Positions 34,469 through 45,060 of a stretch of DNA of 64,000 nucleotides are shown piece by piece. Each line of letters starts with the position of its first letter. Position 1 is the first letter of the stretch. The stretch comes from Sycon ciliatum (taxonomy: Eukaryota; Porifera; Calcarea; Leucosolenida; Sycettidae): NCBI RefSeq assembly GCF_964019385.1, contig NC_088647.1:1069585-1133584 (forward strand), read 5' to 3'. Position numbers and translations under genes: made by a program. The notes under the pieces were generated by a model that was not told the DNA's origin, made no database searches, and saw only the letters and a program-made list of their open reading frames with translations.

Positions 34469-35257
34469 GGGGCAAACGGGCCTCCTATTATGTCTGTATG
34501 TTGTGACGCCTGATGCCAGGCAGTCGTGTGAGCCCTCGGTGGGCGATTGGCTGGCCTCGGTGGCCGTTTGTGTGCCCTCGGCGGGCAAGATGATATCGGC
34601 CCACGGTGGGCAGTTTGCTTGCCTCGGTGGCAATTTGCGCACCCTCGATGGGTTGTCTGCTGGTTTAGCCCTCGACGGGCGGTTTGCTGGCCGCGGCGGC
34701 CATTTGAGCGCCCTCGGTGGGCAGTATACTAGTTTACCCCTCGGCGGGCGGTTTGCTGGCCTCGGCGGCCATGTGTGCGCCCTCGGTGGGCAGTATGCTA
34801 GTTTAGCCCTCGGCGGGCGGTTTGCTGGCCTCGGCGGCCATTTGCGCGCCCTCGGTGGGCAGTAGGCTAGTTTAGCCATTTGGGCGCCCTCGGTGGGCAG
34901 TATGCTAGTTTAGCCCGCGGCGGGCCGCGGTGGCCATTTGGGCGCCCTTGGCGGGCGGATGCTAGTTTCAGGCATGCATCTTTACTCAATCAATTATTAT
35001 CAAAGAGCATATTCTTGAATATTTGAATTGTCCAAAAGAAATCATGGCAACCCCCAACCCAATGTGTCTATTGTACGTTTGTGCACGCCATAGTGAGCGG
35101 TACGTTGTGCGGGTGTCTGCGTGTCAGAGCATGGGTACACCAGTGGCGTGTGCGTGCATGTGTGCGCTTGCGTCTGGCTGCATGAGTGCACGAGTGCCCA
35201 AGCTGGGCGTGCGGGTGCACTTGAGGTGCTTGCATGTTGACGGGTGCAGGGGTTAAA
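34469..35257 (+). repeat. Ngaro repeat B2
   Basis: Copy of B1 including the minisatellite; marks the right end of the element at GGGGTTAAA. Confidence 0.88.
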
Positions 35258-35539
35258 TACAGCTTTCACTGTCCATGAGCGACACTGACTCGCACTGCTA
35301 ACTGGTGCTCACGAGGTGTTTGTCGCGCTGCAAACGGAGCGTCTCTGTAAGTTTGTATCCCTGGTGATGTTTGGACCTGGAGAGCACTATATAAATGGTG
35401 CTTCTCAGGCACAATCTTCCTCAGCCTACTCAAACTCGACTGACGAGGGTAAATTTTCCCGAAACACTGTGTATTGAGCAGGGAGTGGTCCCTTCTTGCA
35501 GGTTTTCCGAGTGGAAGGTTGGATGGACTTTTCGTGTGC

Positions 35540-35626
35540 TCTGGGTGGCAGCTGTCAGTCAGTCAAGTGTAAAGTCAAGGCGGCGGAATAGCGTGAGCTC
35601 CAGTGTCGAAAGCAAACCCTTTCCTA
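35540..35626. repeat. Dispersed repeat, copy 2
   Basis: Direct, diverged copy of 24830-24916, about 10.7 kb away on the other side of the DIRS relic, LINE pieces and Ngaro element. Confidence 0.6.
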
Positions 35627-35659
35627 ACAATCTTCGCCGAAGTCGCAACCACTATTTCG

Positions 35660-36094
35660 TAGGTCTACCCTTGTTAGGAGACAACCCTGGGGGTATCAAC
35701 TTTTTTTGTCTGATAACGAGTACATTTTTCTGCTGCTTTGCATCATCCATATTGTGTCCACATCAGAACTGATGGTTCCTTGTTATTAGACAGTGTTTTC
35801 CACCAGACCCCTGTACAAGACAACCCATTATCAGACAATGTTTCATCGGACCCCGATACAAGACAACATGAAATATCAATCGAGCTATCCTCGGCCATCC
35901 GCTTTTTCTTGTAATGAGAATTCAAACCTGTAGGACAGCTGGAGGGGACGTTATAACGAATTTGGTCTACAAACGAATAATCTCTTATCCGGACTTGCAT
36001 GTACGACTGCTAATGATTCATGGGATTTTGGATCGTTGTCTGCTAATGAGGTTTGTCTTGCAACCGATGTCATACTAACGAGGGTAGGACTGTA
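35660..36094. mobile_element. Degenerate pogo-like MITE
   Basis: Left end TAGGTCTACCCTTGTTAG, right end the complement of TACAGTCCTACCCTCGTTAG. Resembles 11587-11763 in sequence and size class. Confidence 0.5.
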
Positions 36095-36397
36095 AATTAA
36101 ATGCTTGAAAGTTGAAACTTCGTTTTTCAGATGAATCAGACTGCAAATCAATAGCATAGCAAAGACCATAGCTATCCCAGGAACACTTGAGTAGTGCCCT
36201 CTTTTACCTTTTTCTATGTTGTCCTCTTCAGTTTGAGCAGGTATGGATGTTTCCTAGTGCCTTCTAGAATTTCTAGGTATATCATTGGTCTTGTTCGGAT
36301 CGTCCATTACGTTTGCAGCTGTTCAAACTTGTATTGTTGTTTATTATTTTATTGATTTATTTATTCTACTTGCCTTTCCTATCTTCTTGTGTTTTAG

Positions 36398-36499
36398 CAT
36401 TAGGCGATTTGATCGCAGGACGAGAGAGGAGCTGATGGACGATCTCTCCAATGTTCCACTTGGTTCGGAGCGGCGCCGAGTGCTGACGTTGGGACTTGG
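36398..36499 (+). CDS. Candidate spliced exon inside the inverted arm
   Basis: A pyrimidine-rich tract and acceptor cttgtgttttag precede 36398; donor ggtaagga follows 36499. 102 bp in one open frame reading IRRFDRRTREELMDDLSNVP and LGSERRRVLTLGL. The right arm keeps acceptor, donor and frame, with Asn-to-Ser and Arg-to-Gln changes. Charged, probably helical; no family recognised. It may belong to an unknown gene of the giant transposon or be a captured exon. Confidence 0.35.
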
Positions 36500-36531
36500 G
36501 TAAGGATGAGTGTTCCCTCATGTTTACAAGT

Positions 36532-36690
36532 TATCCGTTTTGTCCAACACTAACGGTTATATGCAGAATACTGTTGAGTCAAAAATGTGCAACAATCAGC
36601 ACAAAAACTGACTGATGAGATCATGACATTCAACGACCTGATGCTTACCTGCATCACGTTTATACCCGTTAGTGTTGGAAAAAACGGATA
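36532..36690. mobile_element. Foldback MITE, left-arm copy
   Basis: Ends TATCCGTTTTGTCCAACACT and AGTGTTGGAAAAAACGGATA. Present at the mirror place 60885-61044. Its centre (GCACAAAAACTGACTGATGA ... CATTCAACGACCTGA) resembles the foldback at 42403-42895. Confidence 0.6.
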
Positions 36691-36863
36691 CCTCGTAAAC
36701 TTATGGTCCTCTTTTTTAATTTTAATCCTTGGCTCTCCATCCGAGTTCCCTCATGTGTTGCTATTATTTTTATTTACTTATTTTTTTGCCCAGGGTCTAC
36801 ATTCTACATTTATTTTACTTAGACTAGGGTTAGCTGTCCGTTTACCAGTACTCATCCACACAT

Positions 36864-38495
36864 ATGTGCACATAGGGTCTACACAGAACTCTATCAGTAG
36901 ATATTTTTGTATAGGAGGTTGTCTATCCTCCGGGATAGCACTATATACTCCCATTCTGTGTGTTCTCTGGTAGCTATGTTCCTTAGAGACCATATGACTG
37001 TGCCAGTGTGGTGACCGAGGTGAGGTGTGTCTGCACTGGCATCGTCAACTTGCCTACTGCTACGTGCTCCCCAGTGCTCCATCTGTGTCCTGTACTTTAT
37101 TTGGGGGGGGGGGGGGGAGGGGCAATACCGGTACTTCAGGTGCAGGGGGCAAGGGGGATGGGGTGGGGGACATCATGCCCCCAATGAACCTCTCCAGGCG
37201 TTGTTCTGGAGTAGACTAACCATAGGCGGAGTGTACACATGCAGCACATAGTTTGGGAATTAGAACGCGATCAGACTCGGGCATATTCAAAGGCAGTCTA
37301 TTGTGATAGTAGTCCTGGACGGATCTCACTATGATGACATAGGTCGTGCCCAGCATCACAATGCCCAACATTATAAATGACTGTTTTTTTTCCTGAGGGG
37401 CTAGATGAACATGTGGCTAGACTGCCGATGGCAACCAACAGGCTCAAGGCTGTGTTGAGACTTCGTGTTTGCGACCCGAGTCAATTGTTTACTCACCATG
37501 ACTAGGCATCGCATCGGGCATCGTATGACCATTTTATATGTCACTGTTCTTAGTCGCACCGGGGGCGTATGCCCGTTTTCAGGAGACTTATCAAAACACA
37601 TAAGCCCTGTGCCCTGAAGGTTAGGCCTATTGTTAGTCTGAATAGTCCTGGCTACTATCCCACTAAGTTCATTGACTTTCTACTGAACCTGTATGTACGT
37701 GAGGAAAGTACTGTTCTGGCCTGAACTACGGATTTCATCAACTTGGTAGAAGGTTTGCCTGTGCGGGACGATCATTTATTTTTAGTATAGATGTGACCAG
37801 CCTTTACACCAGCATCCCCAACGAGCTCGGTCACGTGGCATTGTCGTGGTATATCACACACAGGTATACAAGGTGGATGCCCCCGGCCCTTCGTACACGG
37901 TTAACAACAGCAGTGACTTCCTTGATGTCAGTCATTCGGAAGACTAACGGGTTCGTGTAAGATAACGATTTGTTTCCGCAGATCCAAGGGACTGCCATGG
38001 GTTCGCCTGCAGCAGTGGTCTATGCCGACATTGTTATGCTGTATTTGGAGAATCGGTACATTTTGCCGATCTTAGAGGGGGATGGTTTAGAGGTTCAGGT
38101 TTATAGACGCTTTATCAGTGACATTTTTGTTTCATTGCATGGTTGCGAAGGTCAAGTTCAGCGCGCTTTAGACAGGATTAATAAGTGTTCGGCCCTCGAG
38201 TTTGCGCATGAACTGGCACATGATGGCATTGATTTCCTGGACACCACAGTTTTCCGTAGTAAGGGATACATGGCGGTGAAGCCTCATTTCAAGGTCACCA
38301 ATCGTTTCCTGTATCTGCTTGCCGGTAGTAACCAGCCCCGTAGTATGGGTAAAGGTGTGATCACTGGGGAGTTGATCCGTATCCATCGGTCTTCGACCCT
38401 TGACCACCACTACGAAGCTGCTGCCGAGCAGGCGAAGCAGACTTTCCGGGCCCGTGTATACAAGAGCTCCATCTTTCATCTTTCAGACCGTACAC
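36864..38495. repeat. Inner left arm, second part
   Basis: Inverted copy of 54446-56070. It includes a poly-G run near 37104 and the Penelope-like RT remnant. The match ends at the CGTACAC word. Confidence 0.85.
37560..38495 (+). pseudogene. Penelope-like reverse transcriptase remnant, left-arm copy
   Basis: Fingers: LIKTHKPCALKVRPIV then LNSPGYYP. Palm: SLYTSIPNELG, then from 37970 QIQGTAMGSPAAVVYADIVM, degenerate box D FISDIF in place of a YxDD-type motif, FLDTTVFRSKGYMAVKPHF and STLDHHYEAAA. GTAMG followed by YA, and FLDxxV, are typical of Penelope-like RTs. Several stops and frameshifts before 37970. No GIY-YIG endonuclease is seen. Confidence 0.65.
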
Positions 38496-38659
38496 CAGGC
38501 ATGCAAGGCCGGCACAGCTGGGGTGGCTGGGGCGGCCTCAGCCGCCCCACTTTTTTGGCCGTTTTTTTGTTCTTGTTTTTTTAGCACACTGCAACAAAGC
38601 GCGATGATCGCAGCTCAGCTCAAACGTGGCAAATAATGAAGAATCCTTGTGTATCAAGG

Positions 38660-38662
38660 TCA

Positions 38663-38702
<40 letters not shown>

Positions 38703-38765
38703 CTGTGTGTGTGTGTGTGTGTGTGCCTGTGTGTGTACGTGCCTGTGTGTGTACGTGCCTGTGAC
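38660..38765. repeat. (TG)n microsatellite
   Basis: TG runs with CCTGTG interruptions just before the sushi exon, at the start of the loop. Confidence 0.93.
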
Positions 38766-38773
38766 GTGTACAG

Positions 38774-38947
38774 CCGGTGTGTGCACACCGCTAGCTAAAC
38801 CGACCAACGGCTACTCCCAGGGCACAAACTATTCTGCTGGAGGCAGCGTCGTCTTCGGCTGAAATTCCGGATACAACCTGCAGGGAAGCATTGTGCGCAT
38901 CTGCCAGATTGACGGTTCCTGGAGTGGGGCAGCTGCCTCATGTAATC
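38774..38947 (+). pseudogene. Sushi (CCP) domain exon with stop at a cysteine
   Basis: Acceptor gtgtacag, donor aatcgtaag, phase 1-1 as usual for sushi exons. Reads GVCTPLAKPTNGYSQGTNYS, then GGSVVFG-stop-NSGYNLQGS and RICQIDGSWSGAAASCN. TGA at 38860-38862 stands where the domain needs its second Cys (TGC/TGT). Sushi domains are extracellular adhesion or complement-type modules. With the LDLa and second sushi exons it is part of one broken gene fragment carried in the loop. Confidence 0.8.
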
Positions 38948-39990
38948 GTAAGTTGAATTTCAAGAGAGCCGATATATCCCTCTTGTGTAGAGAAGCTTCA
39001 GGCTGGTAGGAAGGCAGATTCTGGTGGCGTTGATCTTTCCTATTTACAGAGCATGTAATAGTCTGGGTGTTACCTGCCACTTTTCATCATCACAAATGAT
39101 GATCGTGCTTATCACAGGACCCAGGACCAGTCGGGCATCTCAGCCTGAGTCCTTAGGAGATATGTTATACTTGTAGGTGTATGGTTAGGGTGTTTCACCG
39201 GGTAGAGGCGACGGTTTCAAATAGGACACAGGTTGCAAACCGGAACGGACTCAATATTCACTTTCTCTCTTGGTATTTTGATTAGAAAACATATGTCACA
39301 GTGAGACTACGATGTGTTATACTCCGAGCCAAAATTTCATGGCTCTGCGATGACCAGACGCGCCATACCAAGCAGGTGAGTTTTTGACGTGTTGCTTCGC
39401 ACTGCGACTTGAGTTTTACGACTTTCAAAAAATCAACTTCTTGTCGCAGGTAAACAGCGGCTCGCCTCTTGCCAATAAAGCACCGCGTACCAATCAAAAC
39501 TAATGGAAGCACACACAAGGCTTATTGTTACTCTGTACTGGCTGTCGTGGAGCGATAGCAATTAGCTAATTTCAGACCCAAAGTGAATTTGACGTGCACT
39601 CTAAAACGTGTCCGGTTTGGAGCCACCTCTGATTTGAACTTTTTTGAAGCGAAAAATTGGGCAACTTGGAGGCAATGGGTCAACACAAAGGAGTGGCTCA
39701 GTTCGATTGACTCTGGCCCCAGAGCAAACTTCAACATGCCAGTTTCCTTCCACAAACATATTTCGAGTGAAAAATCAACGCTGATGATCGGTTTGGGTCT
39801 ATACAAATTTGGCTGTCAAGGCGTTCCGGTATCGAACCGTCTACTCTACCAGAACACTGAGTTGTTGGCATAAGCCGGTAACTTTTGTCGAGCCTGTTTT
39901 AGGCTACCACCTCCTCCAAATATGCTAATATCTCTTGACTGTACAAAAGATGTGCCGAGCAGACACTTTCTTCATCTCTTGACTGCTTTG
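38948..39990. other. Intron-like stretch, no coding feature seen
   Basis: Between the sushi and LDLa exons. A 96-codon open frame (39583-39873) resembles nothing. TCTCTTGACTG repeats at 39931 and 39974. Confidence 0.4.
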
Positions 39991-40021
39991 TGTGTTGTGT
40001 GTATGGGTACGTGTATCCAGC

Positions 40022-40174
40022 CATTCAACTGCAGTGCCAGTCTGGCTACCTGCCCTGCCTGCGTTCCAGCCTGTGGCTGTATCCTGCCATCACAGCGCTG
40101 CGACGGTGTTTGGTACGACTGTGCTGATGGCTCTGATGCACAGTACTGCCCAGGCAAGGTCACACCAGCTCCAG
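40022..40174 (+). pseudogene. LDL-receptor class A-like exon
   Basis: Donor ccaggtaag after 40174; acceptor probably tatccag before 40022. Cys-rich frame: CPACVPACGCILPSQRCDG then DCADGSDAQYCPG. RCDG...DCxDGSD is the LDLa calcium-binding signature, here with Ala for the usual final Glu. A short linker KVTPAP precedes the donor. Belongs with the neighbouring sushi exons. Confidence 0.7.
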
Positions 40175-41640
40175 GTAAGCACCAGCAGCAGCACTGATAG
40201 TAGTACCATGACTTCTATTATTATTACAGGGTGCGACAGAGCTCTCGGCCATTGAAGAAAATGTTGAGTCACCTCCACCACCACACTGCGCTCTTTAGCC
40301 GACTAGACCCTCCTGCACACAACCATCATCATTGCGAGGACACTTCCGTAGACGATATTGATAAACTCCTTCAGACAGCTGTTTCGCTAATACATAGCTC
40401 ATCAGTGAAGGTAGATATTGAATGATTAAAAATATAGACCAAACTGCTATTATATAGGGGGTTTCCACATACAAAACTGGCATAGCTGAGGTGATAACGC
40501 GGGAAAAGGAAAGTGTGAAGTACTGTTGACGCGCATTGGACATGCATGCAGCGTCGGATATTCGGCGCGGAAAATCAATCACTATTCAATGCAGAAATAA
40601 CGTGCCAGAATCAGAGTACTATGTAGCTAGTAGTGAGAGTCTGTGTACTAGTATTGCAGTTGTCCGAGCGCCATGAAGGCCTGCGAACGCACCTCAAGAC
40701 CCGCCGACGTCGACAGCCACAGCAGCCCCTGGGGCATGACACTGTACTGCTCGCCCGTCGCGCCCAGACGCTTGGCAGTCACTAGGCTTCATGCCACCAA
40801 TGTTGTCCGCAAGCTACCTTGTTATCTGCCCATCACCCACTGCCGTTGACACGCTGGGAGGCCCCGCGGCATTCGCCCAGTATATCGTCGTCAGAGCTGT
40901 GTCGACGGTACAATAACGCTGGTAGAAACAAACAGTTGGTCGTATGATATTGCGTCCTCCGGATTGTCCCTTGACTCGTCTTGTCCCTCTTCTTGCTCTG
41001 ACGCTAATGACTTCTATTACAAGCAAATGTAGAGCTACTGTTGACCGCTATTCACTGCTGTATTTATTTTATTACTTTGCATGGCCATGTTGAGGCAGTC
41101 TTCGCATCAATTTCCTTTACACAATGCGTGTACTACAATGTATTCAAAACCAATGTCTGTGCCACGCACACATACGCAAACGTTTTAGGGATGAAACGAG
41201 TATATCGAATACTCGACCGCTTGCTCGAAAATTCGAAAGGAGTGAGGACTCGTTTCGCAAAATACTCAAGTATCTTATGCACAGTGTACTGTATGCTTGT
41301 ACATCAAGCACGTCTGTTACTCAGACCAGTACTGATAACCCATGCAAGTGTGAAATTATTACTTGTCCCTACTTACCAACAAAAGACGTAGTTCAGACTA
41401 TTTCCTGCACTAGGCTGCATGCAAGACTACATGTGTCAGGTGTAATACGTTCAGTGTTACGAGAGTGTGTGCAGTACATTGTTTTATGTTGTCAGTAAAA
41501 TACTCGTACTCGCTCGAATACTCGCTCGTTTTTCAAAGAGTACTCGAGTCCTCAATTTTGGCACTCGTTTCACCCCTAGGCCAAACATGCATGCACTGAA
41601 TGCCTGTGCTCTGTGCTCTGTGCACTCTGTGCTTGTGCAG
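40175..41640. other. Intron-like stretch
   Basis: No exon recognised. AT-rich, with ACTCG-rich repeated words near 41200-41580 (GAATACTCG, GTACTCGAGT) that may be the ends of another degenerate MITE. Confidence 0.35.
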
Positions 41641-41816
41641 GTCAAACCGACTGCCAGGTCCTGTCACCACCGGCACTGGGCTCAATGACCGTGAACGGCT
41701 TGATGTTCAGCAACACGACCACGTTTGTGTGCAGTCTCCCTATGTCCTTATGGGCTCGGCCGTGTGTACTTGTGAAATCAACGGCCAGTGGAGCGGTGTG
41801 CAGCCAACTTGCGTCC
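41641..41816 (+). pseudogene. Second sushi domain exon, frameshifted
   Basis: Acceptor cttgtgcag, donor gtccgtaag. Phase-1 start gives QTDCQVLSPPALGSMTVNGL and NTTTFVC; after about 41731 the domain continues one base out of frame as SPYVLMGSAVCTCEINGQWS then GVQPTC. A one-base change near 41730-41738 breaks the frame. Confidence 0.75.
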
Positions 41817-42402
41817 GTAAGTACATGTACCAATGCTCGACTGGCTTGTATTATGCATTCCCGTTCATCACACCGCTCATACTGTCAAATGCTGCCTCTT
41901 TTCATTCACAATGGCATGGGTCACAGTGGATAGGCCTGGTGCAGGTATTGCCAGTTCCTTGCTTGCTGCAGTACAGTATGACATATTAACTTAGCTGGTA
42001 AGCAGTGCATGTGTGCATGGCAAGTGTTAATTTTGTCCATTGCTTCCCAACCCATGTGTAGTGACGACTGCTGCTCTGAGTGCGGCCAGTGACGAGCTAG
42101 TCAAGGACTCCGTCTCAGAACGCATGACACAAACGTGTAAGCCTAGTATTGCTGCATAATTAAGAGCAATTTCTCCTACTGCTGACTGCTGAAAATGTTG
42201 TGTCCTTCACAACTAGTCTCTTTGTTCTAAGAAGTCTGCCTCTTTCATCGATTCGTGTTTACCTAGCTGCGTTACGCTATTAGTAGCCTATTACCTGTTG
42301 TGCAATGGAGCTGGCCTAAAAGCTGCTCGCTCAACAGTTGTGTTGCATGGCATAGAGGGAGATACGGCAAGCCACCTCGGCATATTTGCGGATAGAGCTT
42401 TT

Positions 42403-42895
42403 ATTAGAAAGGAAAAGGACATATGGATACGAGTTAGGAGTAACTGTCCACCACTGTAACTAGCTACTACAGTAAAAAAATGCAACAACTAGGCACAAAA
42501 CTGACAGAGTGCTGAGACATTCGACGACCTGACTCCTAGCTTCAACACATCTCCGTAGCGCTAACCAACAGCCTTCCAACTTGGAAGGTTCAAGGTTAAA
42601 AGGAGAGACCAAAGAGGGGAAGGTAAGCGCAACGAAAATGAGCACAAGCTAGTAGTTGAAGCTACAGTCCCACAAGAACAAGAAATGTTGATTGTTACTG
42701 GACGATGACGAAACCAGTATTACCTTTCCCTCTTTGGTCTCTCCTTAACACTACGGAGATGTGTTGAAGCCAGGAGTCGGGTCGTCAAATGTTTTAGTGC
42801 CTGGTTGTTGCACTTTCTGACTGTATTTAGTATATAGTGACAGTTACTCTACACTCATATCCATACGTCCTTTTCCTTTCTACATTAATTTTATT
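42403..42895. mobile_element. Foldback element with arms of about 180-220 bp
   Basis: AGAAAGGAAAAGGACATATG at the left mirrors CATACGTCCTTTTCCTTTCT at the right. The arms share ACACATCTCCGTAG and GGAGAGACCAAAGAGGG near the centre. Related to the smaller MITE in both giant-transposon arms. Confidence 0.65.
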
Positions 42896-42899
42896 ATTG

Positions 42900-43553
42900 C
42901 CATATTGGCTCAACATCCGAGTTTCAAAGAGCTTTTAGTGGACGACTTAATCCATTTTCGGCAATACTTACAACGATCCAATCAGTCATATTGTAGATCA
43001 GGCTATGCTGTGGGTAAGTATACTACTGGCCTTGTATGGCTTATTGTTTGCCAGCGAGTATTTAGCATCATCTACTAGTATTCACTCGTTTGACAGCCAA
43101 AGAGTATTTGTGTGGGAGGCTGGGAGTCTCGCACCTGACTTGGTCACGTTGCGCCTGAAGGTCACTAAGACGCGGCCATATACGGTGGAGCCGTCGCAGT
43201 TCCATCTACTGTCGACCAAACATGCCCGGTATTGGCTATTCCGGTACATGACAGCCCATGCCTGTAGCACCAAGCCTGTGTTCACTTTTGCCAAAGGGAT
43301 CCACCTTACTCGGCCTTATTTAAATAAGATACTCTGTCACGCTCTCAACTGTTATCAGGTTAGCTCCTGCTCCATGCCCATTGTTGGAGCGACAGTCCTG
43401 GAATCCAGAGTTGCAAGTGAGGTGGTGATACGGCAAGCAGACGGTGGCAAAGTACGGCTTAAAAGCTCTACATCTGGCAAGTGGCCGGCATACCACCCCA
43501 ATGGACATCGGAACAGTACACGTAGAGTAGCATCTCTACGTGACAGGGTATGA
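42900..43553 (+). pseudogene. Dead tyrosine recombinase of a DIRS/Ngaro-type element
   Basis: Open from 43005: LWVSILLALYGLLFASEYLA, LVTLRLKVTKTRPYTVEPSQ, PVFTFAKGIHLTRPYLNKIL, SSCSMPIVGATVLES. It lines up with the Ngaro recombinase of this window (MIWASVLTAFHGLLRASEFL, LRVTKT, SSHSMRIGGA), but the first Arg is Phe, His is Cys and the second Arg is Pro. It cannot be catalytic. No partner RT or repeats were seen nearby. Confidence 0.75.
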
Positions 43554-44179
43554 GCGCAAGTGAGTTCTTATGCTCTACTAATGTGCATTGATACTGTGAC
43601 TATAGTTGCAGGGAATTTTCTAGAACCGCCCCAACCGGTTTTCGACCGGTTGAAAAGTTACAAATCAGTTCCAACCGCCCGTACTTTTCTGTGGGTGAAT
43701 GGAGCTGTGAATGGTCATACGCTTTTTTCTGGATGGATACTTCCAGCGAAGCCGCGTGGGCTGGTACTAGGGTCACGAGTTTGTACGGTTTGTACGGTCG
43801 AACCACGTCATCGAGCTGTAGCAACGGCGTTGCTACAGTCCAACAGCTCCGCGCGACACTCCAGCACCAAGAAATCTGTTAAATTGCTGTCGAGTGCCAT
43901 ATTTGGGTTGTATTTTGAAAACTATTTCCGGAGGGGGACCCCCCGACTCTTCATTGTACCGTAACCGGTTGGAAATTCGTCCTAGAATATACCCTGAGTT
44001 GGTGTACAGATCTCATCACATGAGCCTTATGCGGGATTTCCTATTGTCACTGGAAAATTCAGCCCTAACAAACAGTGTGATGGATGAATTTGACTCCAGG
44101 TATCTGCTTTTGGGAATGCCATGTATGCATGTCTGGCGTGCTGCTGCTATAATGTTGTGGCAGCAGCATTTTGGTGCGA

Positions 44180-44460
44180 TGGACTGTTCTTGTAACGGTG
44201 TACCTACCCATTTGCTGTTGCCGGATGCCGTGTTTTGTCAGTTGTGCCTGTTTGAAGGTGCCAGGCCAGCTTGTGTTGGTGCGTTCCCGTTAAGTTGCCA
44301 GGGCACCATATTTGTAACGGCGTTCCCGTTTTGCTGTTGTGGGGCTGTGTTTGTATCGGTGTGTTCCCGTTGAAGTTGACGGGGCACCACGTTAGTGGAT
44401 TGTGCCTGTTTGAAGTTGCCAGGCCAATCCTGTAACGCACACCCGTTTGCTGATAAATGG
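44180..44460. repeat. Degenerate tandem repeat
   Basis: Recurring CCTGTTTGAAGGTGCCAGGC and GGTGCGTTCCCGTT-type words, about 25-60 bp apart. Open frames here are likely artefacts. Confidence 0.55.
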
Positions 44461-44599
44461 GGACATGTTTGTCCATTTTGCTCGAGATTCACATGGCTGC
44501 GCCAGTTGCCTTGTGCGGATTAGACTGTTATCTGGCACTAGTCTTGATCTGTTTTATTCAGATTCAGATCAGCTATTGTTCCTATACGAGAAAATCTGT

Positions 44600-45060
44600 G
44601 GGTGCACATCCAATTCATTTGCAGATTTGCGTGCTTCTCCTGCAACGGGCGTTTACATGGTACATGGTGTGTGGGCGTATGTGTGGTGTGTTCATGCTGC
44701 ACAGGCCAGTATTGCCAAGCACTGGGGACCTTTGGCAATCTGAAGAATGTTTTGTCCGAGAATCGATCCTTGGATCTGTGGCGTTGCAGTTGTGGTGCTC
44801 CCGACCCTCTTGCGCGATGGCCGCGGAGACCTAGCGAAAAGGTTCGAGACATACGGCATCTCAATATCTTCCACCACAATCAGTACATCAGCACCACCAT
44901 CGAGTGTAGCGACATCAGCAATAGAAGACGCACATGATATCATCCACCCTTACGGCCTTAGCGAAGACCCGGGAATACCTGAGAAGATGTTAGCCGCAAC
45001 TTTACTGGAAAAGTCGTCGGTGACAACGGCACTCCATATTTTAGCTGCATGCAGTTAGGT
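44600..45060 (+). other. Unidentified stretch with short open frames
   Basis: GATTTGCGTGCTTCTCCTGC near 44624 resembles TTTGCGTGCTTTTCTTGTGA near 28070 (shared coding sense FACFSC(N/D)G and HGT), so a dispersed repeat family is likely. Frames 44602-44937 and 44747-45058 overlap and match nothing known. Confidence 0.3.

Larger units (their letters stand above)
29104..35257 (+). mobile_element. Ngaro-type tyrosine-recombinase retrotransposon, complete structure
   Basis: The order is A1 (29104-29349), three ORFs, B1 (33377-34164), A2 (34165-34410), B2 (34469-35257). These are the split direct repeats that define Ngaro and related YR retrotransposons, which integrate by a tyrosine recombinase and need no TSD; none is seen. 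Gag-like, RT/RNase H and recombinase ORFs are all open. A and B copies are nearly identical, so the insertion looks young. It lies inside the 13-kb block of the giant transposon's left arm. Confidence 0.9.
36273..36863. repeat. Inner left arm, first part
   Basis: Inverted copy of 61300 down to 59824, where the right arm has an 811-bp MITE inserted. It includes a candidate exon (36398-36499) and a foldback MITE (36532-36690). Confidence 0.85.

Noticed and set aside
33308..34879. Pro/Arg-rich minus-strand frames
   Set aside because: Shadows of the minisatellite in the Ngaro B repeats, duplicated because B itself is duplicated.
43611..43990. A further MITE suggested by AACCGGTT words at both ends
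   Set aside because: The inverted match is short and patchy, with no duplicated target site.
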